A program made the translations under genes and the position numbers. Under the pieces are notes generated by a model that worked only from the letters and a program-made list of their open reading frames with translations, searched no databases and was not told where the DNA came from. 64,000 nucleotides of DNA from Mycolicibacterium rhodesiae NBB3. GTDB lineage: Bacteria; Actinomycetota; Actinomycetes; Mycobacteriales; Mycobacteriaceae. Positions 39,951 through 48,990 of the stretch are shown here, piece after piece. Numbering within the stretch: position 1 is the first letter of the stretch; each line of letters starts with the position of its first letter. The stretch spans positions 620,001 through 684,000 of the forward strand of contig NC_016604.1 in NCBI RefSeq assembly GCF_000230895.2, given 5' to 3'.

Positions 39951-41468
39951 ATGACCACACAGATTTCCCACTTCATCGACGGCAAGCGCACCTCCGGCCA
40001 GTCGAAGCGCACGGCCGACGTGATGAATCCAAGCACCGGCGAGGTCCAGGCCCAGGTGCCGATGGCCTCACGGGCGGACGTCGACGCGGCCGTCGCCGGA
40101 GCCGCGGAGGCACAGAAGGGTTGGGCCGCGTGGAACCCCCAGCGCCGGGCCCGCGTGATGATGAAGTTCGTCGAGCTGGTCAATCAGAACGTCGAGGAAC
40201 TCGCCGAACTGCTCTCCCTCGAACACGGCAAGACCGTCGCCGACTCCAAGGGCGACATCCAGCGCGGCATCGAGGTCATCGAGTTCGCGATCGGCATCCC
40301 GCACCTGATCAAGGGTGAGTACACCGAGGGCGCGGGCTCCGGCATCGACGTCTACTCGCTGCGCCAGCCCCTCGGCGTCGTCGCAGGTATCACCCCGTTC
40401 AACTTCCCCGCGATGATCCCGTTGTGGAAGGCCGGCCCGGCGCTCGCATGCGGTAACGCCTTCATCCTCAAGCCCAGCGAGCGCGACCCGTCGGTGCCTG
40501 TTCGGCTCGCGGAGCTGTTCCTCGAGGCCGGCCTGCCGCCGGGCGTCTTCCAGGTGGTCCACGGCGACAAGGAAGCCGTCGACGCCATCCTCGAGCATCC
40601 GGTCATCCAGGCCGTCGGCTTCGTCGGCAGCTCCGACATCGCGCAGTACATCTACGCAGGCGCCGCCGCCAACGGCAAGCGTGCGCAGTGTTTCGGCGGC
40701 GCGAAGAACCACATGATCGTGATGCCCGATGCCGACATGGACAACGTTGTCGACGCGTTGATCGGCGCGGGTTACGGCAGCGCCGGCGAGCGTTGCATGG
40801 CGATCAGTGTCGCTGTGCCCGTCGGTGAGCAGACCGCAGACCGGTTGCGCGCCAGGCTGATCGAACGCGTTAACGGCTTGCGCGTCGGTCACAGCCTCGA
40901 CCCCAAGGCCGATTACGGTCCGCTGGTCACCGAGGCCGCGCTGGCCCGGGTCAAGGACTACATCCAGCAGGGTGTGGATGCAGGAGCCGAGGCCGTGGTC
41001 GATGGCCGCGAACGCGCGAGCGACGACCTGCAGTTCGGCGATGCCAGTCTCGAGGGCGGATACTTCATCGGGCCCACACTGTTCGACCACGTCACCCCTG
41101 ACATGTCGATCTACACCGACGAGATCTTCGGCCCGGTGCTCTGCATCGTGCGGGCGAACGACTACGAGGAGGCCCTCGCGCTGCCGTCCGAGCACGAATA
41201 CGGCAACGGCGTGGCGATTTTCACCCGGGACGGCGACACCGCCCGCGACTTCGTATCCCGTGTGCAGGTCGGCATGGTCGGCGTGAACGTGCCGATCCCC
41301 GTGCCGGTGTCCTACCACACCTTCGGCGGCTGGAAGCGATCTGGATTCGGTGACCTCAACCAGCACGGCCCGTCGTCGATCATCTTCTACACCAAGACCA
41401 AGACGGTGACGCAGCGTTGGCCCGCGGGCAGCCACGGCGCAGAGTTCGTCATTCCCACCATGAAGTAG
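39951..41468 (+). CDS. mmsA: Methylmalonate-semialdehyde dehydrogenase (CoA-acylating)
   Basis: Converts methylmalonate semialdehyde to propionyl-CoA with NAD and CoA in valine degradation. 505 residues of the aldehyde dehydrogenase superfamily. Landmarks are TPFNFPAMIPLWKAGPALACGN, FVGSSDIAQYIY, GAKNHMIVMPDAD and catalytic Cys in GSAGERCMAISVAV. ATG at 39951 matches the conserved start MTTQISHFIDG. First of the mmsA-fadE9-mmsB operon; same order as Rv0753c-Rv0751c. Confidence 0.96.
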   Translation: MTTQISHFIDGKRTSGQSKRTADVMNPSTGEVQAQVPMASRADVDAAVAGAAEAQKGWAAWNPQRRARVMMKFVELVNQNVEELAELLSLEHGKTVADSKGDIQRGIEVIEFAIGIPHLIKGEYTEGAGSGIDVYSLRQPLGVVAGITPFNFPAMIPLWKAGPALACGNAFILKPSERDPSVPVRLAELFLEAGLPPGVFQVVHGDKEAVDAILEHPVIQAVGFVGSSDIAQYIYAGAAANGKRAQCFGGAKNHMIVMPDADMDNVVDALIGAGYGSAGERCMAISVAVPVGEQTADRLRARLIERVNGLRVGHSLDPKADYGPLVTEAALARVKDYIQQGVDAGAEAVVDGRERASDDLQFGDASLEGGYFIGPTLFDHVTPDMSIYTDEIFGPVLCIVRANDYEEALALPSEHEYGNGVAIFTRDGDTARDFVSRVQVGMVGVNVPIPVPVSYHTFGGWKRSGFGDLNQHGPSSIIFYTKTKTVTQRWPAGSHGAEFVIPTMK

Positions 41469-41492
41469 GCCGCAGGCCTACAGGACAGCAGT

Positions 41493-42659
41493 GTGATGGA
41501 CACCTTCGGGCTGGACGACGACGAGCGCGTGATCGCCGAGACGGCGGCCGCGTTCGCCGAGAAGCGCCTCGCACCAAAGGCGTTGGAATGGGATCGCTCA
41601 CATCACTTTCCGGTCGACGAACTGCGTGAAGCGGCCGAGCTGGGTATGGCGGCCATCTACTGCAGCGAGGATGTCGGTGGAAGCGGCTTGCGCCGCATCG
41701 ATGCGGTTCGCATCTTCGAGCAGCTGTCCGCCGCCGATCCAACGGTCGCGGCATTCCTCTCGATTCACAACATGTGCGCGTGGATGGTGGACACGTTCGG
41801 AACTCACGAACAACGAAAGTCGTGGATTCCGAGGCTGGCGTCGATGGAGGCGATCGCCAGCTACTGCCTGACCGAACCGGGCGCAGGGTCTGATGCCAGT
41901 GCGCTGAGTACCAAGGCGGTGCGCCAGGGCGATCACTACGTTCTCGACGGCGTGAAGCAGTTCATCTCAGGCGCTGGCTCCTCCGACGTGTACATCGTCA
42001 TGGCCCGCACCGGGGGTGAAGGACCACGGGGTATCTCGACATTCATCGTCGAAAACGGCACGCCAGGACTGAGTTTCGGTGCCGACGAGGAAAAGTTGGG
42101 ATGGCACGCGCAGCCCACCGCCCAGGTCATCTTCGAGGGTGTGCGGGTGCCTGCCGACGCGATGCTCGGCGGCGCCGACGGTGAGGGCACCGGGTTCTCC
42201 ATCGCGATGAACGGACTCAACGGGGGCCGGATCAACATCGCCGCGTGCTCGCTCGGTGGCGCGCAGGCCGCCCACGACAAGGCCACCCGCTACGTGGCTG
42301 ATCGCCAGGCGTTCGGAGGCGCGTTGATCGACGAGCCGACGATCCGGTTCAAGCTCGCCGATATGGCCACTGCGCTGGAGACATCGCGGGCGCTGTTGTG
42401 GCGCGCGGCAACTGCGCTCGACAACGACCATCCGAACAAGGTCGAACTGTGCGCGATGGCCAAACGGTACGTCACCGACGCGTGCTTCGAGGTGGCCGAT
42501 CAGTCCCTGCAGCTGCACGGCGGCTACGGGTATCTCAACGAGTACGGGATCGAGAAGATCGTGCGCGATCTGCGGGTGCACCGAATCCTCGAGGGAACAA
42601 ACGAAATCATGCGCGTGGTCATCGGCCGGGCCGAAGCAGCCCGCATTCGCGCGTCTTAA
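41493..42659 (+). CDS. fadE9: Isobutyryl-CoA-type acyl-CoA dehydrogenase
   Basis: 388-residue FAD enzyme of the valine pathway, expected to oxidise isobutyryl-CoA to methacrylyl-CoA. Motifs: YCLTEPGAGSDASAL (FAD/substrate), FISGAGSSDVYIVMARTG, RQAFGGALIDEPTIRFKLADM, QLHGGYGYLNEYGIEKIVRDLRV and the catalytic Glu in ILEGTNEIMR. The start is GTG at 41493 or ATG 3 bp later. 24 bp after mmsA. Confidence 0.93.
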   Translation: MMDTFGLDDDERVIAETAAAFAEKRLAPKALEWDRSHHFPVDELREAAELGMAAIYCSEDVGGSGLRRIDAVRIFEQLSAADPTVAAFLSIHNMCAWMVDTFGTHEQRKSWIPRLASMEAIASYCLTEPGAGSDASALSTKAVRQGDHYVLDGVKQFISGAGSSDVYIVMARTGGEGPRGISTFIVENGTPGLSFGADEEKLGWHAQPTAQVIFEGVRVPADAMLGGADGEGTGFSIAMNGLNGGRINIAACSLGGAQAAHDKATRYVADRQAFGGALIDEPTIRFKLADMATALETSRALLWRAATALDNDHPNKVELCAMAKRYVTDACFEVADQSLQLHGGYGYLNEYGIEKIVRDLRVHRILEGTNEIMRVVIGRAEAARIRAS

Positions 42660-42671
42660 CCGGGAGGGTCA

Positions 42672-43547
42672 ATGTCGACGATCGCGTTCTTGGGGTTGGG
42701 CCACATGGGCGGTCCGATGGCGGCGAACCTCGTCGCCGCGGGGCACACCGTGCGATGCTTCGATCCTGTCGCCGCGCTATCCGACAGCGCCGCCGAGAAG
42801 GGTGCGCAGGTCTTCGACAGCGGCGCGGAGGCGGTCGCCGAAGCCGAGGTCGTCATCACCTCGCTGCCCAACGGCGGCATCGTCAAGGCGTGCTACGCCG
42901 AGGTGCTGTCGGCCGCGCCAAAGGGGACGCTGTTCATCGACACATCCACCATTTCGGTTGACGACGCCCGTGAAATCCACGCCCAAGCGGCTGAACACGG
43001 ACACCCGCAGCTCGACGCTCCGGTCTCCGGCGGCGTCAAGGGTGCAGTCGCGGGCACGCTTGCGTTCATGGTCGGCGGCGAAGCCGAGGCGGTCGAACGC
43101 GCCCGACCGATCCTGGAACCGTTGGCGGGCAAGATCATCCACTGCGGCGATTCCGGCACCGGGCAGGCCGCCAAACTGTGCAACAACATGGTGCTGGCCG
43201 TGCAGCAGATCGCCGCGGGCGAAGCCTTCGTGCTTGCCGAGAAGCTGGGGCTGTCCGCCCAGTCGCTGTTCGACGTGATCACCGGCGCGACCGGCAACTG
43301 CTGGGCAATCCACACGAACTGCCCTGTGCCGGGACCGGTTCCGACCTCACCGGCCAACAACGATTTCAAGCCGGGCTTCGCGACCGCGCTGATGAACAAG
43401 GACATCGGCCTGGCGATGGACGCGGTCAAGTCGACGGGTTCGACAGCGCCGCTGGGCACTCATGCCGCCGAGATCTACGCGAAGTTCAACGAGTCCAACG
43501 CGGACAAGGACTTCAGCGCCGTCATCGAGTTGATCCGTAAGGGCTAG
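42672..43547 (+). CDS. mmsB: 3-hydroxyisobutyrate dehydrogenase
   Basis: 291-residue NAD-dependent enzyme making methylmalonate semialdehyde for MmsA. NAD motif FLGLGHMGGPMAANL, substrate block DAPVSGGVKGAVAGTLAFMVGG and catalytic Lys in GTGQAAKLCNNMVLA. The ATG has the ribosome site gggaggg. The stop overlaps the convergent pseudogene by 4 bp. Confidence 0.95.
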   Translation: MSTIAFLGLGHMGGPMAANLVAAGHTVRCFDPVAALSDSAAEKGAQVFDSGAEAVAEAEVVITSLPNGGIVKACYAEVLSAAPKGTLFIDTSTISVDDAREIHAQAAEHGHPQLDAPVSGGVKGAVAGTLAFMVGGEAEAVERARPILEPLAGKIIHCGDSGTGQAAKLCNNMVLAVQQIAAGEAFVLAEKLGLSAQSLFDVITGATGNCWAIHTNCPVPGPVPTSPANNDFKPGFATALMNKDIGLAMDAVKSTGSTAPLGTHAAEIYAKFNESNADKDFSAVIELIRKG

Positions 43548-44753
43548 ACCTGGGGTCTCGCCCCTAGCACGTCGCGGAACAGCGCCTGGCGCAGCGCGAG
43601 TTCTCTCGGGTCGCTGTGGGCGTGGTAGCCGAGTTTGTTCAGCACATATCCGAAGCCGACGCCGGTGTCGGGATCGGCGAACCCGAACGAGCCGCCGAGA
43701 CCGTTCCAGCCGAAAGCTTTGTCGGTGGAACCGAACACGTACGTCGGCATCGGCTTGCCGAAGCCCAGCGAGAACGAAGTGTCGATGTGGATGACCTTGT
43801 CGCGTGCGCGACCGGTTGGCGGCACGGCCTCCGCCTCCAGGGCGTCGCGGATGGTGCGGCTCAACCCCAACGCCGGATCGCCGGTGGCGGCGCTTCCGTA
43901 CAGTTTGGCGATCGACGCGGCGTCACCCGTGCCATTGACCGACGGCATTTCCACGACGCGGACATCGTCGCGGTTGAAGGCGCCCGCCTCGTTGACTCCG
44001 ACGGCGACCAGAAACGCGCGAGACGGCAGGCTGCGTGGATTGAACAGCGACGCCGCGAACGTCGGTGGCATCGTGTGCAGATGCAGCATCATGGCGGCCT
44101 TCGAGATCGGGACCAAGCGGGCGACCCGATCACGATCGACGGACGCGGGAAGCCCAATGTGGAAGTCCAATCCGAGCGGCGTCGCAACCTCTTCGGCGAA
44201 GAACCGTCCGAGCGTGCGGCCGAGCGGGTCCACCCGGCGTGTGAGCGCGGACTGATACCAACCGAGGGTTGCGGCGTGGTAACCGTTCCTGGTTCCCGGC
44301 GCCCAGGCCGTCCGGCGCTTGCCCGGCGATCCTTGCCCCCAGCTGCTCGGGGTCCGCGATGTCGGCGAGCGTCAGCGGCGGCTCGATCGCAGCGAGCCCG
44401 GCCTGGTGGCTCAGTAATTGACGAACGGTGATCGCGTCCTTGCCGGCCTGCCCGAATTCCGGCCAGTAGTCGACGACCTTCGCGTCGTAGTCGAGTAGCC
44501 CCCGCGAGGCAACGACTGCTACCGCAAGTGAGGCAACACCTTTCGTGGTCGAGAAGACATTGACGATGCTGTCGCGCTGCCATGGCGACTGGGTGCGTTC
44601 GTTGCGGTACCCACCCCACAGGTCGACGACCTTGCGGCCGTCACGGTAGACCGCGACCGCACCGCCGATCTCCTTGCCATCGCTGAAATTTCGGCGGAAC
44701 GCGTCGGCGACCTTCCCATAACCTTCGTCGACGCCACCGTCGATGCCACTCAC
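43544..44753 (-). pseudogene. Beta-lactamase-fold serine hydrolase, frameshifted
   Basis: Paralogue of the intact gene just upstream. The N-terminal half (GTG at 44753, overlapping the neighbour's stop) contains DLWGGYRNERTQSPW and the SxxK nucleophile in FSTTKG. Around 44309-44314, just after GARIAGQAP, the frame shifts: similarity continues in another frame as AWAPGTRNGYHAATLGWYQ and runs to the stop at 43544. One extra base relative to the paralogue explains it. Either a real disabling mutation or a sequencing error; the rest is well conserved, so the lesion is recent. Confidence 0.85.
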
Positions 44754-45991
44754 GATTGCGGCCTCGCTCCGAGCACATCGCGGAACAGCGCCTGCCGCAG
44801 GCGGACTGCCCGCGGATCGCTGATGAAATGGAACCCCAGCTTGTTCATCAGATACGCGAACCCGACGCCGGTGTCCGGATCGGCGAAGCCGACCGACCCG
44901 CCTGCCCCCGGCGCCCCGAACGCCTGGTCCGACGAGCCGATCACATACTTGGTACGCAGTTCCGCGATCGGCCTGCCGAAGCCGAGGGAGAACAACGTGT
45001 CGACATGTAACACCTTGTCGCGCAGTCCTTTGGTCGGGCGCACGGCCGGTGCCGTAAGCGCCTCGAATACCTCCGGCGTCAAACCGATTCCGGCCCCCCC
45101 GATAGCCGCATCGCCGTAGAGCCTGGCCACCGATTCCGCGGTGCCCGTTCCATTCGCGGCGGGTATCTCGACGACACGCACTTCTTCCCTGTTGAACGTC
45201 GAAAGGCCGGTGGCCCCTTCGAAGGCGACACCGGCGCGTGCTGTCAGCGTCGTCGGGATGAACCACGCAGCGGCCAGCCGTGGCGGTATCACATGCAGGT
45301 GTAAGAGCGTGGCGATCTGGGTCGGCACGTGCAGATGCGCCACGCGGTCACGGTCGACGGACTCCGGAAGACCGATGTGAAAGTCCAGCTCGAGCGGCTC
45401 TGCGATCTCTTCGGCGAAATACCGGCCGAGTGTGCGCCGCTGAGGATCCACATGACGAATGAGCTCGGACGCGTACCACCCCAGGGTGACGCCGTGATAA
45501 CCGTGCCGGGTACCCGGCTCCCAGGCCGGCACCTGCGCGGCCAGCCGCTCCGAAAGCCGCTCCGGCGCCGCGATATCGCCAAGGGTGAGCAGCGGCTTGA
45601 TGACCGGCAACCCGGCCTGGTGAGCCAAGAGCCGCCGCACGGTGACCGCCTCCTTGCCGCCGTGCGCGAACTCGGGCCAATAGTCGGCGACCCGTGCGTC
45701 GTAGTCGAGCAATCCGCGGGAGACGGCGAGCGCGACCGCGAGGGCGGCGGGACCTTTCGTCGTCGAGAACGCGTTGACGACTGTGTCCTTCGTCCACGGT
45801 GCCCGGGTATCCCCATTGCGATAGCCACCCCAGAGATCAACGACTTTGCGGCCGTCGCGGTAGACCGCGACCGCGGCCCCGACTTCCTCGCCGCTGGCCA
45901 GGTTGTGCCGAAATGCGTCGGCGACCTTTCCATAGCCCTCATCGACGTCGCCGCACACGCGCTCGGGCGACACGCTTGTCCTCGCAGCCAT
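44750..45991 (-). CDS. Beta-lactamase-fold serine hydrolase (esterase LipL/EstB type)
   Basis: 413-residue class C beta-lactamase-like hydrolase, probably an esterase. Nucleophile motif STTK in NAFSTTKGPAAL and catalytic Tyr likely in PGTRHGYHGVTLGWYASEL; C-terminal GGSVGFADPDTGVGFAYLMNKLG is typical. No signal peptide, so intracellular or membrane-associated. Its stop overlaps the start of the frameshifted paralogue (GTGA), so the two formed an operon after tandem duplication. ATG at 45991. Confidence 0.88.
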   Translation of the reverse strand: MAARTSVSPERVCGDVDEGYGKVADAFRHNLASGEEVGAAVAVYRDGRKVVDLWGGYRNGDTRAPWTKDTVVNAFSTTKGPAALAVALAVSRGLLDYDARVADYWPEFAHGGKEAVTVRRLLAHQAGLPVIKPLLTLGDIAAPERLSERLAAQVPAWEPGTRHGYHGVTLGWYASELIRHVDPQRRTLGRYFAEEIAEPLELDFHIGLPESVDRDRVAHLHVPTQIATLLHLHVIPPRLAAAWFIPTTLTARAGVAFEGATGLSTFNREEVRVVEIPAANGTGTAESVARLYGDAAIGGAGIGLTPEVFEALTAPAVRPTKGLRDKVLHVDTLFSLGFGRPIAELRTKYVIGSSDQAFGAPGAGGSVGFADPDTGVGFAYLMNKLGFHFISDPRAVRLRQALFRDVLGARPQS

Positions 45992-46087
45992 GACCTAGTT
46001 CACCGCCTATGCGGCGGGTGCAGCCAACGACACACCGCCGTGCGCGCGAATTTTATCTGCGCAGACTGTGACCTGCTGCGGTTTCGG

Positions 46088-46891
46088 CTACGCGGCGGAC
46101 CGCTTGTGCGTCGCCCACCAACGACCGTGCATGCGTTGGCAATCGGCGATGCGCAGCGGGGCGTTGCCATCGAAGTCTTCGCGCACGGTTACGGCGGCCG
46201 GGATATCGGGCACACCTTCGCCGGTGACGACGATGGTCGCCAGCCCGGCCTTGTTCGCGGCTCGCAGGCCGCAGGCCGAACCGCTGACCGCGATCGCATT
46301 CTCGGCGGTGATGCCGAGCTCGCAGAGTGCGAGGCGATGGGCTTCCGGATTCGGCATTGTCTTTGCGACGTCCTCGGCGGTGACCACCGTCTCGACGATG
46401 CCCTCCCCCACCAACTGACGCACCAGCGGATCCGCCCAGCTGCGCTGCCCGCTGGTCACCACGGCCACCTGAACACCCGCCGCGAACGTGTCCATGACGA
46501 AGTCGGCGAGCCCGGGGCGTGCCGCGAGGTCGCGCTCTGCGATCAGCTCGTCGAACAGCATCGTCTTGGTCGTGAAGATCTCGTCGGCGAGCAGCTTGGT
46601 CAGCACGTCGGACTCAGTTGCAACCCCTCGTTTGCGCAACTCCGCCGCGACCCGCTGACGTTCATCGGTGAGGGCCAGCAGCTGCCGGTAGCGCGTCGTC
46701 GACCACTGGAAGTCGAGACCGTGGGCGGCGAAAGCCGCGTTGTACGCGACCCGGTGACCGTCGGATTCGATGTCGGTCAAGGCATCGAGGTCGAAGATGA
46801 CCGCGCGAAGCGGGCTGGCGATACCTGCCGGCGATGCGGAGTCCCACCAGAAGCGACCGGCGCGCCACGTCTTCTCATGCGTTGTCGGCAT
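46088..46891 (-). CDS. HAD-family hydrolase
   Basis: 267-residue haloacid-dehalogenase-type phosphatase. Motif I appears as AVIFDLDALTD, motif II VAVVTSGQRSW, and motif III/IV as KTMPNPEAHRLALCELG with NAIAVSGSACGLRAANKAG. In motif IV the usual Asp pair (GDS) is replaced by SGSACG, so metal binding or activity may be altered. Resembles beta-phosphoglucomutase/CbbY-like proteins. Divergent from the two-component pair. Confidence 0.82.
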   Translation of the reverse strand: MPTTHEKTWRAGRFWWDSASPAGIASPLRAVIFDLDALTDIESDGHRVAYNAAFAAHGLDFQWSTTRYRQLLALTDERQRVAAELRKRGVATESDVLTKLLADEIFTTKTMLFDELIAERDLAARPGLADFVMDTFAAGVQVAVVTSGQRSWADPLVRQLVGEGIVETVVTAEDVAKTMPNPEAHRLALCELGITAENAIAVSGSACGLRAANKAGLATIVVTGEGVPDIPAAVTVREDFDGNAPLRIADCQRMHGRWWATHKRSAA

Positions 46892-46926
46892 GCAGCTAGG
46901 GTGCTCTAAGTCACAGGACTTCAACC

Positions 46927-46942
46927 TCCCCCATTTGGGGGA
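46927..46942. promoter_or_regulatory. G/C-run inverted repeat upstream of response regulator
   Basis: TCCCCC-attt-GGGGGA, a perfect 6-bp inverted repeat with 4-nt spacer between the divergent HAD gene and the response-regulator gene. It could be an operator; if translation starts at 46949, its right arm also acts as the ribosome site. Confidence 0.35.
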
Positions 46943-46996
46943 TCGGCGATGCCAACTTCTCCTACTGCAGAAAATGCCAGCTCTAAGGTGGTGCTC

Positions 46997-47662
46997 ATGG
47001 CAACCGGCAGCCCTCCGGTGCGTCTTGTGCTCGTCGACGACCACGAAATGGTCATCGAGGGGCTCAAGGCGATGCTCGCCGCGTTTCGAGAGCGCGTCGA
47101 GGTCGTCGGGCAGGCCATCGGCGCTGAGCGAGCGCTCAGTGTGGTTGCCGAGCTCGACCCCGACATTGTGCTGTCTGATGTGCGCATGCACGGTTCGAGC
47201 GGGCTCGACCTGTGTATGGAACTGCGCGAACGCGACCCCGAGCGCAAGGTCGTGATGCTGTCGGTCTACGACGACGAGCAATACCTGTTCCAGGCGCTGC
47301 GGGTCGGGGCGTCCGGATACCTGCTGAAAAGCATCAGCAGCGACGAGCTGGTCCGCCAGCTCGAGTACGTACACCGCGGGGAGACGGCGATCGATCCGAG
47401 CATGGCGGCCAGGGCGGTGGACACCGCGGCGCGGATGCAGCGCGACGAGTTCTGGCCGGGCGCGCGGCACGGGTTGACGCAACGCGAGAGCGAGATCCTG
47501 TCCTATGTCGTCAACGGTCTGTCCAACCGCGCTATCGCCTCCAAGCTGGTGATCGGTGAGGAGACGGTGAAGACGCACCTGAGCTCCATCTATCGCAAGC
47601 TCGGAGTCAGCGACCGCACCGGTGCGGTGGCCACGGCGCTACGTGAGGGCATCTACCAATGA
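46997..47662 (+). CDS. NarL/FixJ-family response regulator
   Basis: 221-residue DNA-binding response regulator. Receiver domain with acidic pair VDDHEM and phospho-Asp in DPDIVLSDVRMHGSSGL, followed by a LuxR-type HTH at the C-terminus (LTQRESEILSYVVNGLSNRAIASKLVIGEETVKTHLSSIYRKLGV). ATG at 46997 is chosen for its ribosome site aaggtgg; an in-frame ATG at 46949 is also possible. Its stop overlaps the kinase start (ATGA). Confidence 0.92.
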   Translation: MATGSPPVRLVLVDDHEMVIEGLKAMLAAFRERVEVVGQAIGAERALSVVAELDPDIVLSDVRMHGSSGLDLCMELRERDPERKVVMLSVYDDEQYLFQALRVGASGYLLKSISSDELVRQLEYVHRGETAIDPSMAARAVDTAARMQRDEFWPGARHGLTQRESEILSYVVNGLSNRAIASKLVIGEETVKTHLSSIYRKLGVSDRTGAVATALREGIYQ

Positions 47663-48870
47663 CAACGCCGCCCCGGCCCCCCAACGCGGTCCGCGACGTC
47701 GTCGACGCCGACCGCGAACTCGCCCTGCTCCGGGAACTGATCCAGGCCGCGTCGAGCGGACCCGGGGTCGAACCGCTGGCCGCCGCCGCGGCGCGGATGA
47801 TCACCGCCGCCACCGCCAGCGACGTGTGCTTCGTACACGTCCTCGATGACAGCGATCGGTCGCTGACGCTCGCGGGCGCGACGCCGCCGTTCGACGCCGA
47901 GGTGGGCAAGATCCGGCTGCCGTTGGGCCAGGGCATCTCCGGTTGGGTCGCCAGCCACCGCGAGCCCGTCGTGATCAGGCAGGACAAGGAGTCAGATCCG
48001 CGGTACATGCCCTTTGTGTCATTGCGCGGCAAGGACTTCACGTCGATGGTGTCGGTGCCGATGGAGACCGACCCCGGCGGCCTGGTCGGCGTGCTCAACG
48101 TGCACACCGTCGAGTACCGCGACTTCACCGCGAGCGACGTCGAGCTGCTCTTGGTGATCGGCAGGCTGATCGCAGGTGCGCTCCACCAAGCGCGGCTGCA
48201 CCGTCAGCTGGTGGCTCGCGAACGGGCCCACGAGAACTTCGTCGAGCAGGTGATCGAAGCGCAGGAGATCGAGCGGCGGCGCCTGGCCGGCGACATCCAC
48301 GACGGAATCTCGCAGCGGCTGATCACTCTGTCGTACCGCCTCGATGCGGCGTCGCGGGCAGTCGACGATCCGGCGGCGATGGGTGAACAGCTCGACAAGG
48401 CTCGCGAACTGGTCGACCTGACCCTGCAGGAGGCTCGCGCGGCGATCAGCGGGCTGCGGCCACCAGTGCTCGACGACCTCGGCCTGGCCGGCGGGCTCGC
48501 CAGCCTCGCACGCTCGATTCCGCACATCGGTATCGACGTCGACCTGGTGGAGACCCGGGTGCCCGACCACATCGAGCTCGCGTTGTACCGGATCGCGCAG
48601 GAATGCCTCCAGAACGTCGTCAAGCATGCGAAGGCAACCTCGGCGCGCCTCACCTTCGCGGTCGACGCGGACACCGCGCGGCTCGAAATCGTCGACGACG
48701 GAGTCGGTTTCGACACCTTCGAGAAGCCGCTGGGCAGCGACGAGATGGGCGGCTACGGCCTGCTGTCCATGGCGGAACGCGCCGAGATCGTCGGCGGCCG
48801 GCTCAATATCCGATCACGTCCGGGTGCGGGCACCACGGTGACCGCGACGATCCCGCTGCCGCGTACCTAG
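47659..48870 (+). CDS. GAF-domain NarL-type sensor histidine kinase
   Basis: 403-residue soluble kinase. An N-terminal GAF domain (about 25-175; LPLGQGISGWVASHREPVVI) precedes the HisKA_3 dimerisation helix with phospho-His in IERRRLAGDIHDGISQRL and an ATPase domain (QECLQNVVKHAKATSARLTF, DDGVGFD, MGGYGLLSMAERAE). Pairs with the coupled NarL-type regulator. The signal could be redox or a small molecule sensed by GAF. Its stop codon lies inside the first unit of the tandem repeat downstream. Confidence 0.92.
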   Translation: MTTPPRPPNAVRDVVDADRELALLRELIQAASSGPGVEPLAAAAARMITAATASDVCFVHVLDDSDRSLTLAGATPPFDAEVGKIRLPLGQGISGWVASHREPVVIRQDKESDPRYMPFVSLRGKDFTSMVSVPMETDPGGLVGVLNVHTVEYRDFTASDVELLLVIGRLIAGALHQARLHRQLVARERAHENFVEQVIEAQEIERRRLAGDIHDGISQRLITLSYRLDAASRAVDDPAAMGEQLDKARELVDLTLQEARAAISGLRPPVLDDLGLAGGLASLARSIPHIGIDVDLVETRVPDHIELALYRIAQECLQNVVKHAKATSARLTFAVDADTARLEIVDDGVGFDTFEKPLGSDEMGGYGLLSMAERAEIVGGRLNIRSRPGAGTTVTATIPLPRT

Positions 48871-48990
48871 AAGTCGCCACAGCTGCGGAGCAGCTAGAAG
48901 TCGCCACAGCTGCGGAGCAGCTAGAAGTCGCCACAGCTGCGGAGCAGCTAGAAGTCGCCACAGCTGCGGAGCAGCTAAAAGTCGCCGGAG
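48867..48990. repeat. 27-bp tandem repeat at a convergent gene junction
   Basis: Four identical 27-bp units beginning ctagaagtcgccacagctg (starts at 48867, 48894, 48921, 48948) and a fifth diverged partial unit from 48975. Each unit holds the hairpin agctgc-gga-gcagct. On the minus strand each unit reads LLRSCGDF-stop, resembling the last codons of the MarR gene (LRRHSGDF-stop), whose end is the fifth unit. Repeated stops and hairpins may end both converging transcripts. Confidence 0.95.

Noticed and set aside
40068..41435. 455-residue minus-strand open frame opposite mmsA
   Set aside because: GC-rich codon-position shadow; mmsA is unambiguous on the other strand.
48867..48990. Tandem 27-bp repeat considered as a CRISPR array
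   Set aside because: Units are directly adjacent with no spacers and no cas genes nearby.
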